From CADEFF01 sp964569315 (GTDB lineage: Bacteria > Pseudomonadota > Alphaproteobacteria > Dongiales > Dongiaceae), in the NCBI GenBank assembly GCA_964569315.1, contig CAZMUZ010000087.1:1-16402 (forward strand): a DNA stretch of 16,402 nucleotides. The letters run 5' to 3'. The notes under the pieces are model-generated. The model did no database searches, had not been told where the DNA came from, and saw only the letters and a program-made list of their open reading frames with translations. This document shows positions 1 through 7,751 of the stretch, one piece after another. The position numbers and the translations under genes were made by a program. Positions within the stretch are counted from its first letter, which is position 1. The number at the start of each line of letters is the position of its first letter.

Positions 1-1
1 C

Positions 2-547
2 TTGCGTCAGGCGTCGCTCCCGCGTCGCTGGGCAATGCTGGCGCTGGCTCTCCTCATCGGCTCGACCTTCACGGCCTGCTCCTTTGGCGACCCCGACTCG
101 CAATATCCGGGGCTGCGGCGCAAGGGGCAGACCACGCCCTACGACAATACCGGATCGGTGTTCGGCGAGGGCGGGCTCTCGCTCGGCGGAAACAACGAGG
201 CCCCGCAGGACGGCGGCGGCGCCGGCATCGGCGTGAACAGCTTCCTCTGGCGCGCGACGCTCGACACCGTTTCCTTCATGCCGCTGGTTTCGGCGGATCC
301 GTTCGGCGGCGTCATCATCACCGACTGGTACACGCCGCCGCAAACGCCGCGCGAACGGTTCAAGGTCAATGTCTATATCCTCACGCGCGCGCTCCGCGCC
401 GACGGCATCCGCGCCGCCGTGTTCCGGCAGGAGCTCGCCGGCAGCACCTGGATCGACGCGCCGATCGCGCCCAGCACCTCGACCGATCTCGAGAACGCGA
501 TCCTGACCCGCGCCCGCCAGCTCCGCGTCTCGCAGAGCGGCGAGTAG
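2..547 (+). CDS. DUF3576 domain-containing lipoprotein (start possibly outside window)
   Basis: The product is a predicted envelope lipoprotein of the alphaproteobacterial DUF3576 family, whose function is unknown. Residues 1-25 form a signal peptide (basic LPRRW, then a hydrophobic AMLALALLIG stretch). The FTAC lipobox places the lipidated cysteine at residue 26; Phe at -3 is not the usual Leu. A Gly/Asn-rich low-complexity linker at about residues 55-80 precedes the conserved C-terminal domain (NSFLWRATLDTVSFMPL, then DPFGGVIITDWY). The start used is TTG at position 2, because the only internal ATG (position 35) would remove the basic n-region. The true start could therefore be this TTG or lie upstream of the window. 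In related genomes this family sits just before leuS; here one gene intervenes. The family call is from recalled similarity; the function is not inferred. Confidence 0.8.
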   Translation: MRQASLPRRWAMLALALLIGSTFTACSFGDPDSQYPGLRRKGQTTPYDNTGSVFGEGGLSLGGNNEAPQDGGGAGIGVNSFLWRATLDTVSFMPLVSADPFGGVIITDWYTPPQTPRERFKVNVYILTRALRADGIRAAVFRQELAGSTWIDAPIAPSTSTDLENAILTRARQLRVSQSGE

Positions 548-568
548 CCCGCGCAAAGCCGCCCGCGC

Positions 569-1651
569 GTGCCGAGCGGCACACCGGACGATCCCGCGAC
601 CTTCGAGGCCCCGCGCCACGCGCTCGCCCCCGGCGACCGCGTGCCGGATTTCGTGCTGCCCGATGCGGAGGGCGCCTTCCGGCATTTCTACGAGCGCGCG
701 CAGGGCCGGCCGATCGCGCTGCTTCTGCTGGCGGGAAAGGCCGATCTTCCGGCGGCGGCACGGGCATCCGCCACCGCAAAGGCGCTGGCGTCGCTGGGCG
801 CCGATCATCTGGTTATCGCCGCCGGCGATCCGGAGCGGAGCCTCGGCGAGGCTTCGGCGCCGGCGCGCTGGCTCGCCGATCCCCGGCGCAAGATCCTCGA
901 CGGGCTGCGGCACGGCGCGGGCCTGCCGGAGGACGCGCCGGCCTGGCTGCTGCTCGACGCCAACCAGCGGCTCGTCGATCTCCGCTCCGGCGACGGTCTC
1001 GACGAATGGGCGATCCGGCGGCTCGAGGCGCAGGGCGCGGCGCCGGAGGCCGGCCGGTTCGGCGCGGCGGCGCCGGTGCTGATCCTTCCCCATGTGCTCG
1101 ATCCGGCCGCCTGCATCGCCCTCATCCGGCGCTGGGAAACCCATGGCCATGACGAGGGATCGGTGAACTCGCTGGTCGATGGTGAGGAGGTGCGCCGCGT
1201 CTATCACGCCATGAAGAAGCGGCGCGATCACGCGATCGCGGACGAAACGCTGCTGCGCAGCCTGATCTCGGTCATCGGACGCCGGATCGCGCCCGAGCTC
1301 GACAAGGCCTTCGGGTTCCGGCAGCCCTTCCGTTTCGACCGCTTCATCGTCACCTGCTACGACGCCGAACGCGGCGACTATTTTCGCCGGCATCGCGACA
1401 ATGCGAGCCCGGCCACGGCGGACCGGCGCTTCGCCCTCACCCTCAACCTCAATGACGGCGACTATGAGGGCGGCGAGCTGGTCTTCCCGGAATATGGGCC
1501 GCATCGCTACAGCCCGCCTGCCGGGGCCGCGATCCTCTTCTCCTGCAGCCTGCTGCACGAGGCCCTGCCGGTGACGCGCGGGCAACGCTTCACCCTGCTC
1601 TCCTTCCTCCGCGACGGCGCCGCGAAGCCGGGATCGCCCGCGCGCGGATAG
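569..1651 (+). CDS. Redoxin-like / 2OG-Fe(II) oxygenase (prolyl-4-hydroxylase-like) fusion
   Basis: A 360-residue two-domain protein. Residues 20-155 resemble the start and core of an AhpC/TSA-type redoxin (GDRVPDFVLPDAEG) but have no cysteine where the peroxidatic Cys should be, so this part is probably not a peroxidase. Residues 165-350 are a 2OG-Fe(II) dioxygenase domain of the P4Hc type. The iron ligands are H275 and D277 (HRD) and H330 (LLHEALPVTRGQR), and R340, ten residues after the distal His, is the expected 2-oxoglutarate-binding Arg. Such enzymes hydroxylate a substrate using O2 and 2-oxoglutarate; the substrate here is unknown. The start is GTG at 569, the first possible codon in frame, with no clear Shine-Dalgarno. 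It follows the DUF3576 gene by 21 nt and may be cotranscribed with it. Confidence 0.82.
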   Translation: MPSGTPDDPATFEAPRHALAPGDRVPDFVLPDAEGAFRHFYERAQGRPIALLLLAGKADLPAAARASATAKALASLGADHLVIAAGDPERSLGEASAPARWLADPRRKILDGLRHGAGLPEDAPAWLLLDANQRLVDLRSGDGLDEWAIRRLEAQGAAPEAGRFGAAAPVLILPHVLDPAACIALIRRWETHGHDEGSVNSLVDGEEVRRVYHAMKKRRDHAIADETLLRSLISVIGRRIAPELDKAFGFRQPFRFDRFIVTCYDAERGDYFRRHRDNASPATADRRFALTLNLNDGDYEGGELVFPEYGPHRYSPPAGAAILFSCSLLHEALPVTRGQRFTLLSFLRDGAAKPGSPARG

Positions 1652-1657
1652 GCCGCC

Positions 1658-1678
1658 CTCGCGGCAGAAGGCCGCGGG
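1658..1678 (+). terminator. GC-rich hairpin after the oxygenase gene, weak terminator candidate
   Basis: A stem of 8 pairs (1658-1665 with 1671-1678, including one T-G wobble) closes a 5-nt AGAAG loop, 6 nt after the oxygenase stop codon. No T-run follows, so it is not a classical intrinsic terminator. It could protect the 3' end or assist Rho-dependent termination. The position between a gene end and the next promoter supports the idea. Confidence 0.35.
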
Positions 1679-1708
1679 CAACGGTCCCTTCCCGGCGCGC
1701 CGCCTTGC

Positions 1709-1737
1709 TTGTCATCGGCCGGGGGCTTCGGTAAAGC
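1709..1737 (+). promoter_or_regulatory. Candidate sigma-70 type promoter for leuS
   Basis: TTGTCA at 1709-1714 matches five of six bases of the -35 consensus. A 17-bp spacer leads to TAAAGC at 1732-1737, a weak -10 (three of six). The predicted start of transcription, near 1744, gives a leader of about 67 nt before the leuS ATG. The spacing is ideal and the region is intergenic, but the -10 is poor. Confidence 0.5.
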
Positions 1738-1747
1738 TAGCGCCCGT

Positions 1748-1769
1748 CGCGGCGCTGCGGAGCGCCGCG
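1748..1769 (+). promoter_or_regulatory. Strong hairpin in the leuS leader
   Basis: A perfect 9-bp GC-rich stem (1748-1756 with 1761-1769) closes a 4-nt loop GCGG. It begins just after the predicted leuS transcription start. A smaller hairpin with a GAAAC/GTTTC stem (1770-1774 with 1780-1784) follows directly. No T-run follows the first stem and no leucine-rich leader peptide is visible. It is therefore not a recognisable attenuator; a role in mRNA stability or expression tuning is inference. Confidence 0.5.
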
Positions 1770-1810
1770 GAAACCGCCCGTTTCGCCCCTTTTCCGAACC
1801 GCATGGCCCG

Positions 1811-4384
1811 ATGACCCCCGCCCGCTACAACTTCAAGGAGACCGAGCGGCGCTGGCAGGCCGTCTGGGCGGAGCGCGGCAGCTTCGCGGCGCAGACCGAC
1901 GCGGCCCGACCGAAATATTACGTGCTCGAGATGTTTCCCTACCCCTCGGGCCGCATCCATATGGGCCATGTGCGCAACTACACGCTCGGCGACGTGATCG
2001 CGCGCTACAAACGCGCCCAGGGCTTCAATGTGCTGCATCCGATGGGCTGGGACGCCTTCGGCCTGCCGGCCGAGAACGCGGCGATGGAGAAGAAGGTCCA
2101 TCCGTCGAAATGGACCTACGACAACATCGCGACCATGCGGCAGCAGCTCAAATCCATGGGGTTGTCGCTCGACTGGAGCCGCGAGATCGCGACCTGCCAT
2201 CCGGACTATTACCGCCACCAGCAGGCAATGTTCGTCGATTTCCTCGAGGCCGGACTCGCCTATCGCAAGGAAGCCAGCGTCAACTGGGACCCGGTCGACC
2301 AGACCGTGCTCGCCAACGAGCAGGTGATCGACGGGCGCGGCTGGCGCACCGGCGCGGTGGTGGAGCGGCGCAAGCTCTCGCAATGGTTCTTCAAGATCAC
2401 CGCCTTCGCGGACGATCTCCTGGAGCGGCTCGCCACGCTCGATCGCTGGCCGGCCAAGGTTCGCCTCATGCAGGAGAACTGGATCGGCCGCTCCGAGGGC
2501 GCGCGCGCCTTCTTCCCGATCGCCGGCCGCGAGGCGCGCATCGAGGTCTTCACCACCCGGCCGGACACGCTCTTCGGCGCCGCCTTCGTGGCGATCGCGC
2601 CCGACCATCCGCTCGCGGTCGAGCTCGCCGCCGAGGACAAGGACCTCGCCGCCTTCGTCGAGGAATGCCGCCATACGGCGGTGACCGCCGAGGCGATCGA
2701 GACCGCCGAGAAGAAGGGCTATCGCACCGGCCTCGAGGCGATCCATCCCTTCGATCCGGACTGGAAGCTGCCGGTCTATGTCGCGAACTTCGTGCTGATG
2801 GAATATGGCACGGGTGCCATCTTCGGCTGTCCGGCGCACGATCAGCGCGACCTCGATTTCGCGCGGAAATACCGCCTGCCGGTGACGCCCGTGGTGCTGC
2901 CGCCCGAAGCCGATGCGGCGAGCTTCGAGGTCGGCGACGCGGCCTATGTCGGCGACGGCCGCATCTTCAACTCGCGGTTCCTCGACGGGCTGCCGGTCGA
3001 GGCGGCGAAGCGCGCGGCGATCGACCGGCTGGTATCGCTCCGCCTCGGCGAGGGCACGATCCACTACCGCCTCCGGGACTGGCTGGTTTCGCGCCAGCGC
3101 TACTGGGGCTGCCCGATCCCCGCGATCCATTGCGAAAGCTGCGGGATCGTGCCGGTGCCGAAACAGGACCTGCCGGTGCTGTTGCCGGAGGACGTGACCT
3201 TCGACCGGCCGGGCAATCCGCTGGAGCGCCATCCGACCTGGAAGCACGTCCCCTGCCCGGCCTGCGGCAAGCCCGGCCGCCGCGAGACCGACACGCTCGA
3301 CACCTTCGTCGATTCCTCCTGGTATTTCGCGCGCTATTGCAGCCCGCGCGCGGCCGAGCCCGTGGCGCGCGCCGACGTCGATTACTGGCTGCCGGTCGAT
3401 CAGTATGTCGGCGGCGTCGAGCACGCGATCCTGCATCTGCTCTATTCGCGCTTCTACATGCGCGCCATGCGGAAGGTCGGGCTCGTCGGGCTCGACGAGC
3501 CCTTCGCCGGGCTCTTCACGCAAGGCATGGTCTGCCACGAGACCTATCGCGACCCCGAGGGAAACTGGCTGCTGCCGGAAGAGGTGCGGAAGGAAGCCGG
3601 TTCCGCCGTCACCGTCGCGGGCGGCAAGCCGGTCCGGGTCGGCCGTTCCGAGAAGATGAGCAAGTCGCGCAAGAACGTGGTGGATCCGACCGCCATCATC
3701 GAGGGCTACGGCGCCGATACCGCGCGCTGGTTCATGCTGTCCGACAGCCCGCCCGACCGCGATCTCGAATGGACCGAGGCGGGGGTGCAGGGCGCCTGGC
3801 GCTTCCTGCAGCGGCTCTGGCGCCTGCAACAGACGGCAGCGCCGGCCCTGGCGCCCATAGGCGCGCCCAAGCCTGCCGCCTTCGAGGCGGCTGCGACCGA
3901 GCTTCGGCGCGCCACCCACAAGACCGTCGCCGCCGTCGGCAACGATATTGAGAGCTTCCATTTCAACCGCGGCGTGGCGCGGCTCTACGAGTTCGCCAAC
4001 AGCCTCGAGGCGATCGATATGGGGAAGCCGGCGGGCGGCCTCGACTGGGCGCTGCGCGAAGCCTACGAGGCGCTGGCGCTGCTGATCGGCCCGATGATGC
4101 CGCATCTGGCCGAGGAAATCTGGCGGCGCCTCGGTCACGAGGATCTGCTGGTGGACCGGCCCTGGCCCAAGGCCGACCCGGCCCTGCTGCAGGACGCGAG
4201 CGTCACCGTCGCCGTGCAGATCAACGGCAAGCTTCGTGCTACGATCGAGCTGCCGCACGGTTGCGCGAAGGACGAGGCGGAGCGGCGGGCGCTGGGCGAC
4301 GAGAAGGTCGTCCGCGCGCTCGAAGGAAAGACGCCGCGGAAAGTGATCGTGGTACCGAACCGGGTGGTGAACATCGTCGCCTGA
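1811..4384 (+). CDS. leuS: Leucine--tRNA ligase
   Basis: Charges tRNA-Leu with leucine in the cytoplasm. The 857-residue protein is a full-length bacterial LeuRS. The class I signatures are HMGH at residues 50-53 and KMSKS at 615-619. The editing (CP1) domain carries TTRPDTLFG (248-256) and CPAHDQRD (340-347), with D344 at the position of the conserved editing aspartate. A zinc-finger-like insertion has cysteine pairs C441/C444 and C482/C485. The C-terminal VAVQINGKLRATIELP stretch is the typical end domain. The frame stays open 34 codons upstream to a TTG at 1709, but the ATG at 1811 (MTPARYNFKETE) matches the usual N-terminus, and the predicted promoter lies within the upstream part. lptE follows after 28 nt, suggesting an operon with lptE and holA. 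Confidence 0.98.
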   Translation: MTPARYNFKETERRWQAVWAERGSFAAQTDAARPKYYVLEMFPYPSGRIHMGHVRNYTLGDVIARYKRAQGFNVLHPMGWDAFGLPAENAAMEKKVHPSKWTYDNIATMRQQLKSMGLSLDWSREIATCHPDYYRHQQAMFVDFLEAGLAYRKEASVNWDPVDQTVLANEQVIDGRGWRTGAVVERRKLSQWFFKITAFADDLLERLATLDRWPAKVRLMQENWIGRSEGARAFFPIAGREARIEVFTTRPDTLFGAAFVAIAPDHPLAVELAAEDKDLAAFVEECRHTAVTAEAIETAEKKGYRTGLEAIHPFDPDWKLPVYVANFVLMEYGTGAIFGCPAHDQRDLDFARKYRLPVTPVVLPPEADAASFEVGDAAYVGDGRIFNSRFLDGLPVEAAKRAAIDRLVSLRLGEGTIHYRLRDWLVSRQRYWGCPIPAIHCESCGIVPVPKQDLPVLLPEDVTFDRPGNPLERHPTWKHVPCPACGKPGRRETDTLDTFVDSSWYFARYCSPRAAEPVARADVDYWLPVDQYVGGVEHAILHLLYSRFYMRAMRKVGLVGLDEPFAGLFTQGMVCHETYRDPEGNWLLPEEVRKEAGSAVTVAGGKPVRVGRSEKMSKSRKNVVDPTAIIEGYGADTARWFMLSDSPPDRDLEWTEAGVQGAWRFLQRLWRLQQTAAPALAPIGAPKPAAFEAAATELRRATHKTVAAVGNDIESFHFNRGVARLYEFANSLEAIDMGKPAGGLDWALREAYEALALLIGPMMPHLAEEIWRRLGHEDLLVDRPWPKADPALLQDASVTVAVQINGKLRATIELPHGCAKDEAERRALGDEKVVRALEGKTPRKVIVVPNRVVNIVA

Positions 4385-4412
4385 GCCGGGGCCTTGCCAG
4401 GGGGATGCGGGG

Positions 4413-4967
4413 ATGAAATCGGACGGGACGAGGCCGGAAATCGCGCGACGCCGGGCGCTCGCCTCGGCGCTCGGCGCCGGGGCGGCATTGCTGCTCGCCG
4501 GCTGCGGCTTCCAGCCGCTCTACGGCAGGAACAGCGTCAATGAGAGCGCCGCCGTCCAGCTCTCGCAGGTGCGCATCCGCCCGATCGCCGACCGCACCGG
4601 GCAGCTCCTCTACAACAAGCTGCGCGACCGGCTCAACCCGCGGGGCAAGCCCGCCGACGCCCTCTATCTCCTCGAGGTGCGGCTGGAGGAGCGGCAGGAG
4701 CGGCTGCTGGTCGAGAAGGACGAGACCACGTCGCGCTACAACCTGATCATGACCGCGACCTACGAGCTGAAGCAGTGGGGCACCGAGACGGTGCTCGACA
4801 GCGGCATGTCGCAGACCACCATCAGCTACGACCTGCTGGGCTCGCAATATCAATTCTCGACGCTGACGAGCGAGAAGGACGTGCGCGACCGCGCGACCGA
4901 GCAGTTGAGCGAGGATATCAGCACGCGGCTCGCGATCTATTTCTCCGCCCTCGACGGCGCCTCTTGA
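4413..4967 (+). CDS. lptE: LPS assembly lipoprotein LptE
   Basis: The outer-membrane lipoprotein that plugs and supports the LptD barrel during delivery of lipopolysaccharide to the cell surface. The product has 184 residues. A basic n-region (ARRR, residues 11-14) and hydrophobic core lead to a perfect lipobox LAGC with the lipidated cysteine at 31, followed by the hallmark GFQPLYG. The remainder has the usual LptE pattern: RIRPIADRTGQLLYNKL near residues 50-70 and DISTRLAIYFSAL at the end. The start is ATG 4413, preceded by a purine-rich GGGGG at 4400-4404 acting as ribosome binding site. It sits 28 nt after leuS and 19 nt before holA, the usual alphaproteobacterial order. Identification is strong despite the low sequence conservation of this family. 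Confidence 0.93.
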   Translation: MKSDGTRPEIARRRALASALGAGAALLLAGCGFQPLYGRNSVNESAAVQLSQVRIRPIADRTGQLLYNKLRDRLNPRGKPADALYLLEVRLEERQERLLVEKDETTSRYNLIMTATYELKQWGTETVLDSGMSQTTISYDLLGSQYQFSTLTSEKDVRDRATEQLSEDISTRLAIYFSALDGAS

Positions 4968-4986
4968 TCCGGGCGAAGGGCGCGCG

Positions 4987-6018
4987 GTGAAGCTCGCCGC
5001 CAGGGCCATCGACCCGTTCCTGAAGGGCCCGCCGGCCGAGATCGCCGCGGTGCTGATCTATGGGCCGGATTCCGGCCTGGCGAAGGAGCGCGCCGACCAT
5101 CTGACGAAGCTCGTGGCGGGCTCGCTCGACGATCCCTTCCGCGTCGCCCTGCTCGATTCGCGCAGGCTTGCCGACGATCCCGCCCGACTTGCCGACGAAG
5201 CCATGGCGCTCGCCTTCGGCGGCGGCCGGCGGGCGATCCGCATCGCCGATGCCGGTGACGAGCTCGCCCCCCTCCTCGATTCGCTGCTGAAGGAAGCCGA
5301 AGGCGACAGCCTCGTCATCCTCGAAGCGGGCGAGCTTCCCAGCCGCTCGGCGCTGCGCAAGCTCTTCGAGGGGGCGAAGCGCGGTGCCGCCCTCCCCTGC
5401 TATCGCGACGAGGGCCCGGCGCTCGGCGCCCTCATCCGCGACCGGATGAAAGAGGAAGGGCTCGCCATCGCGCCGGACGCCGTGGAATGGCTCGCCGCGC
5501 GGCTCGGCAGCGACCGGGGCGTCACGGCGCGCGAGCTCGAGAAGCTCGCCCTCTATGTCGGACCCGGCTCGGGCAAGCGCGTCGAGCTCGCGGACGCGGC
5601 AGCGGCGACCGGCGACAGCGCCTATCTGGCGCTCGAGGATTTTCTTTATGCGCTCGCCGAGGGCGACCTTCCCGCGCTCGACCGCGCGCTCGGCCGCAAC
5701 CTCGCGGAAGGCGCCTCGCCCATCGGCCTGCTGCGCGCCGCCGGCCGGCATTTCCTCGGCCTCCAGTCGGTCGCGGCGCGGGTCGCCAACGGCGAATCTC
5801 CGGACGCCGCGATGCGCTCGCTCCGGCCGCCGATCTTCTTCAAATACGAGGACCGCTATCGCCGCCAGCTTCGCCGCTGGTCGCCCGCCCTCATCGCCCG
5901 CGCGATCGACCGGCTGCTCCAGACCGAGCAGCGCTGCAAGCTGCCCGGTGCGGCGCGCGCCGAGCTGCTCTGCCGTCAGGCCTTCATCGATATCGCGCGG
6001 CTGCCCGGCAGCCGCTGA
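4987..6018 (+). CDS. holA: DNA polymerase III subunit delta
   Basis: The delta subunit of the clamp loader, which opens the beta sliding clamp for loading onto primed DNA. The 343-residue length is normal. The N-terminal AAA+-like domain contains the degenerate nucleotide-binding-region remnant YGPDSGLAKERA (about residues 24-35), without a functional Walker lysine, as expected for delta. The lid and collar helices follow (LALEDFLYALAEGD, then GLLRAAGRHFLGLQSVAARV). The start is GTG at 4987, with GAAGGG at 4975-4980 as ribosome binding site 6 nt upstream. It is the last gene of the leuS-lptE-holA unit and converges on parB with only 12 bp between the stop codons. A hairpin overlaps its last codons. 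Confidence 0.93.
   Translation: MKLAARAIDPFLKGPPAEIAAVLIYGPDSGLAKERADHLTKLVAGSLDDPFRVALLDSRRLADDPARLADEAMALAFGGGRRAIRIADAGDELAPLLDSLLKEAEGDSLVILEAGELPSRSALRKLFEGAKRGAALPCYRDEGPALGALIRDRMKEEGLAIAPDAVEWLAARLGSDRGVTARELEKLALYVGPGSGKRVELADAAAATGDSAYLALEDFLYALAEGDLPALDRALGRNLAEGASPIGLLRAAGRHFLGLQSVAARVANGESPDAAMRSLRPPIFFKYEDRYRRQLRRWSPALIARAIDRLLQTEQRCKLPGAARAELLCRQAFIDIARLPGSR
5997..6015. terminator. Hairpin at the holA/parB convergence
   Basis: An 8-bp perfect stem (5997-6004 with 6008-6015) closes a 3-nt loop. It falls on the last holA codons, 16 bp from the parB stop codon. There is no T-run on either side. Its place between two convergent genes suggests a two-way transcription barrier, but it may only be GC-rich codon use (RLPGSR). 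Confidence 0.35.
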
Positions 6019-6030
6019 GCCCGCCCCGCC

Positions 6031-6924
6031 TCAATCGTCCGATTTCGGCGCTGCCGATTTCGTCAGCCGCTGCAGCAGCGCGTCGAGCTGCTCGAGCGTC
6101 TTGTATTTGATCGCGAGCGTGCCGCCGCTGCCGTCGAAGGCGATCGACACCTTGAGCCCGAGCAGGTTCGAGAGATCGCGCTCGAGCGCGATCGTGTCCG
6201 CATCGCGCGGCGCGGGCGGCTTCGTCTTCCGCTCGCGCTTCAGCGCCTTGACCGCGAGCGCGAGCCGCTCCGTCTCGCGCACGCTCAATCCCTCCGCCAC
6301 CACGCGCTTCGCAAGCTCGAGCGCGTCCGGCGCCGTGAGCAGCGGCCGCGCATGGCCGGCGCTGAGCTCGCCGCGATCCAGCATGCCGCGGATCTCCTCC
6401 GGCAGGCCCAGCAGCCTGAGCGTGTTCGCCACATGGCTGCGGCTCTTGCCGACATGCTCGGCGAGCTCTTCCTGCGTGTTCTTGAACTCCTCCATCAGCC
6501 GCCGATAGCCCTCGGCTTCCTCGATCGGCGAGAGGTTCTCGCGCTGCAGGTTCTCGACGAGCGCGATCTCCAGCGCCTCGCGGTCCTCGAGCTCGCGAAT
6601 GACGACCGGCACTTCATGCAGTTTCACGAGCTGTGCCGCGCGCCAGCGCCGTTCGCCCGCGACGATCTCGTAGCTGTAGGGCGAGTTCGGCCGGCGTCGC
6701 ACCAGGATCGGCTGCAGGATTCCGTTGGCGCGGATCGACTCCGCGAGCGATTCCAGCTCCGCATCGCCGAAATGCCGGCGCGGCTGCACCGAGCCCGGCT
6801 GTAGATACTCGATCGGCACCATCTTCGAGGTGCGCACGCGATCGAGCGACGCGTAGTCGGCGCTCTCCTGCCCGAGCAGCGCCGAGAGGCCCCGCCCGAG
6901 ACGGCGATTCGCTTCCTCGCTCAT
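6031..6924 (-). CDS. parB: Chromosome partitioning protein ParB
   Basis: A CTP-dependent DNA clamp that loads at parS and partners ParA in segregating the chromosome origin region. The product has 297 residues. The N-terminal RRLGRGLSALLG (7-18) is the conserved ParA-stimulating peptide. The CTP-binding ParB/Srx domain contains GERRWRA (90-96) and ENLQRENL (124-131). A helix-turn-helix with TQEELAEHVGKSRSHVANTLRLLGLP follows (about 150-175) and recognises parS. A charged linker leads to the C-terminal dimerisation segment (ERDLSNLLGLKVSI). Its ATG overlaps the parA stop by 4 nt (ATGA), indicating translational coupling. Two perfect parS sites lie 1.4 and 3.4 kb away in the same cluster. Confidence 0.98.
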   Translation of the reverse strand: MSEEANRRLGRGLSALLGQESADYASLDRVRTSKMVPIEYLQPGSVQPRRHFGDAELESLAESIRANGILQPILVRRRPNSPYSYEIVAGERRWRAAQLVKLHEVPVVIRELEDREALEIALVENLQRENLSPIEEAEGYRRLMEEFKNTQEELAEHVGKSRSHVANTLRLLGLPEEIRGMLDRGELSAGHARPLLTAPDALELAKRVVAEGLSVRETERLALAVKALKRERKTKPPAPRDADTIALERDLSNLLGLKVSIAFDGSGGTLAIKYKTLEQLDALLQRLTKSAAPKSDD

Positions 6925-7751
6925 CGCATCGCCGCCCGCGCCTGCTCGCGGCGCAGCAGCTCGCTTGCCAGATGGATATAGGCCTGCGAGCCGGGGCAGC
7001 GCAGATCGTAGAGCAGCACCGGCTTGCCGTGCGACGGCGCTTCGGAGATGCGCACGTTGCGGGGGATCACGGTGTCATAGACCTTGGGCCCGAAATGGCC
7101 GCGCACGTCGGCGGCGACCAGATCGCTGAGGCTGTTGCGCTTGTCGAACATGGTCAACACCACACCTTGGATTTCCAACCGGGGGTTGAGCGCCTGACGG
7201 ACGCGTTCGATCGTCATCATGAGATGGCTGAGACCTTCGAGCGCGAGGAACTCGCATTGCAACGGCACCAGCACGGCATCCGCCGCGACCAGCGCGTTGA
7301 GGGTGAGAAGGCCGAGCGAAGGCGGGCAATCGATGAGAATAAAATCATAGGAACCGCGCAGCGGCTCGAGCGCGCGGCCGAGCAGATATTCGCGCCGCTC
7401 GGCGTCGACGAGCTCGATCTCGGCGCCGGAGAGATCGACCGAGGCCGGAATGAGCTTCATCCCGGGCACGACCGTGTCGAGCGCCGCCTCGGCGGCACTC
7501 GCCGCACCGGCCAGGAGGTCGTAGCTGGTGATCCGGCGGCGGGTCCGGTCGATGCCGAGGCCGGTCGAGGCGTTGCCTTGCGGGTCGAGATCCACCAGCA
7601 GCACCTGCTTGCCGCAGGCGGCGAGCGCGGTGGCGAGATTGATCGCAGTCGTGGTCTTGCCGACGCCGCCCTTCTGGTTGGCCATCGCCAGGATACGGGC
7701 GGTTCTGGCGCTAACGCCTTGAACGGAAAGGGTTTCAGCGGCGGCGGACAT
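6921..7751 (-). CDS. parA: Chromosome partitioning ATPase ParA (Soj type)
   Basis: A deviant-Walker ATPase whose ATP-bound dimers bind DNA nonspecifically and are released by ParB, moving the parS complex. The product has 276 residues, the size of chromosomal ParA. It has the deviant Walker A KGGVGKTTT (27-35) with the signature lysine K27, Walker A' DLDPQGN (54-60), Walker B FILIDCPPSLG near residue 135, and the family motif SEAPSHGKPVLLYD near the C-terminus. A 22-residue N-terminal extension precedes the first strand. The start is ATG at 7751, which lies inside the rsmG 3' end (17-nt overlap), so translation is probably coupled to rsmG. No separate promoter was sought inside rsmG. Confidence 0.97.
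   Translation of the reverse strand: MSAAAETLSVQGVSARTARILAMANQKGGVGKTTTAINLATALAACGKQVLLVDLDPQGNASTGLGIDRTRRRITSYDLLAGAASAAEAALDTVVPGMKLIPASVDLSGAEIELVDAERREYLLGRALEPLRGSYDFILIDCPPSLGLLTLNALVAADAVLVPLQCEFLALEGLSHLMMTIERVRQALNPRLEIQGVVLTMFDKRNSLSDLVAADVRGHFGPKVYDTVIPRNVRISEAPSHGKPVLLYDLRCPGSQAYIHLASELLRREQARAAMR

Noticed and set aside
1709..1810. 34-codon N-terminal extension of leuS
   Set aside because: It covers the likely promoter and leader hairpins and has no similarity to LeuRS N-termini; the ATG at 1811 fits the family.
1712..4258. An 848-codon open frame antisense to leuS
   Set aside because: It mirrors leuS codon structure in GC-rich DNA, has an Arg/Gly/His-biased composition without recognisable domains, and no ribosome binding site supports it.
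4405..4416. Three-codon mini-ORF (ATG CGG GGA TGA) overlapping the lptE start
   Set aside because: Too short to argue a regulatory upstream ORF without expression data; it probably arises from the purine-rich ribosome binding site.
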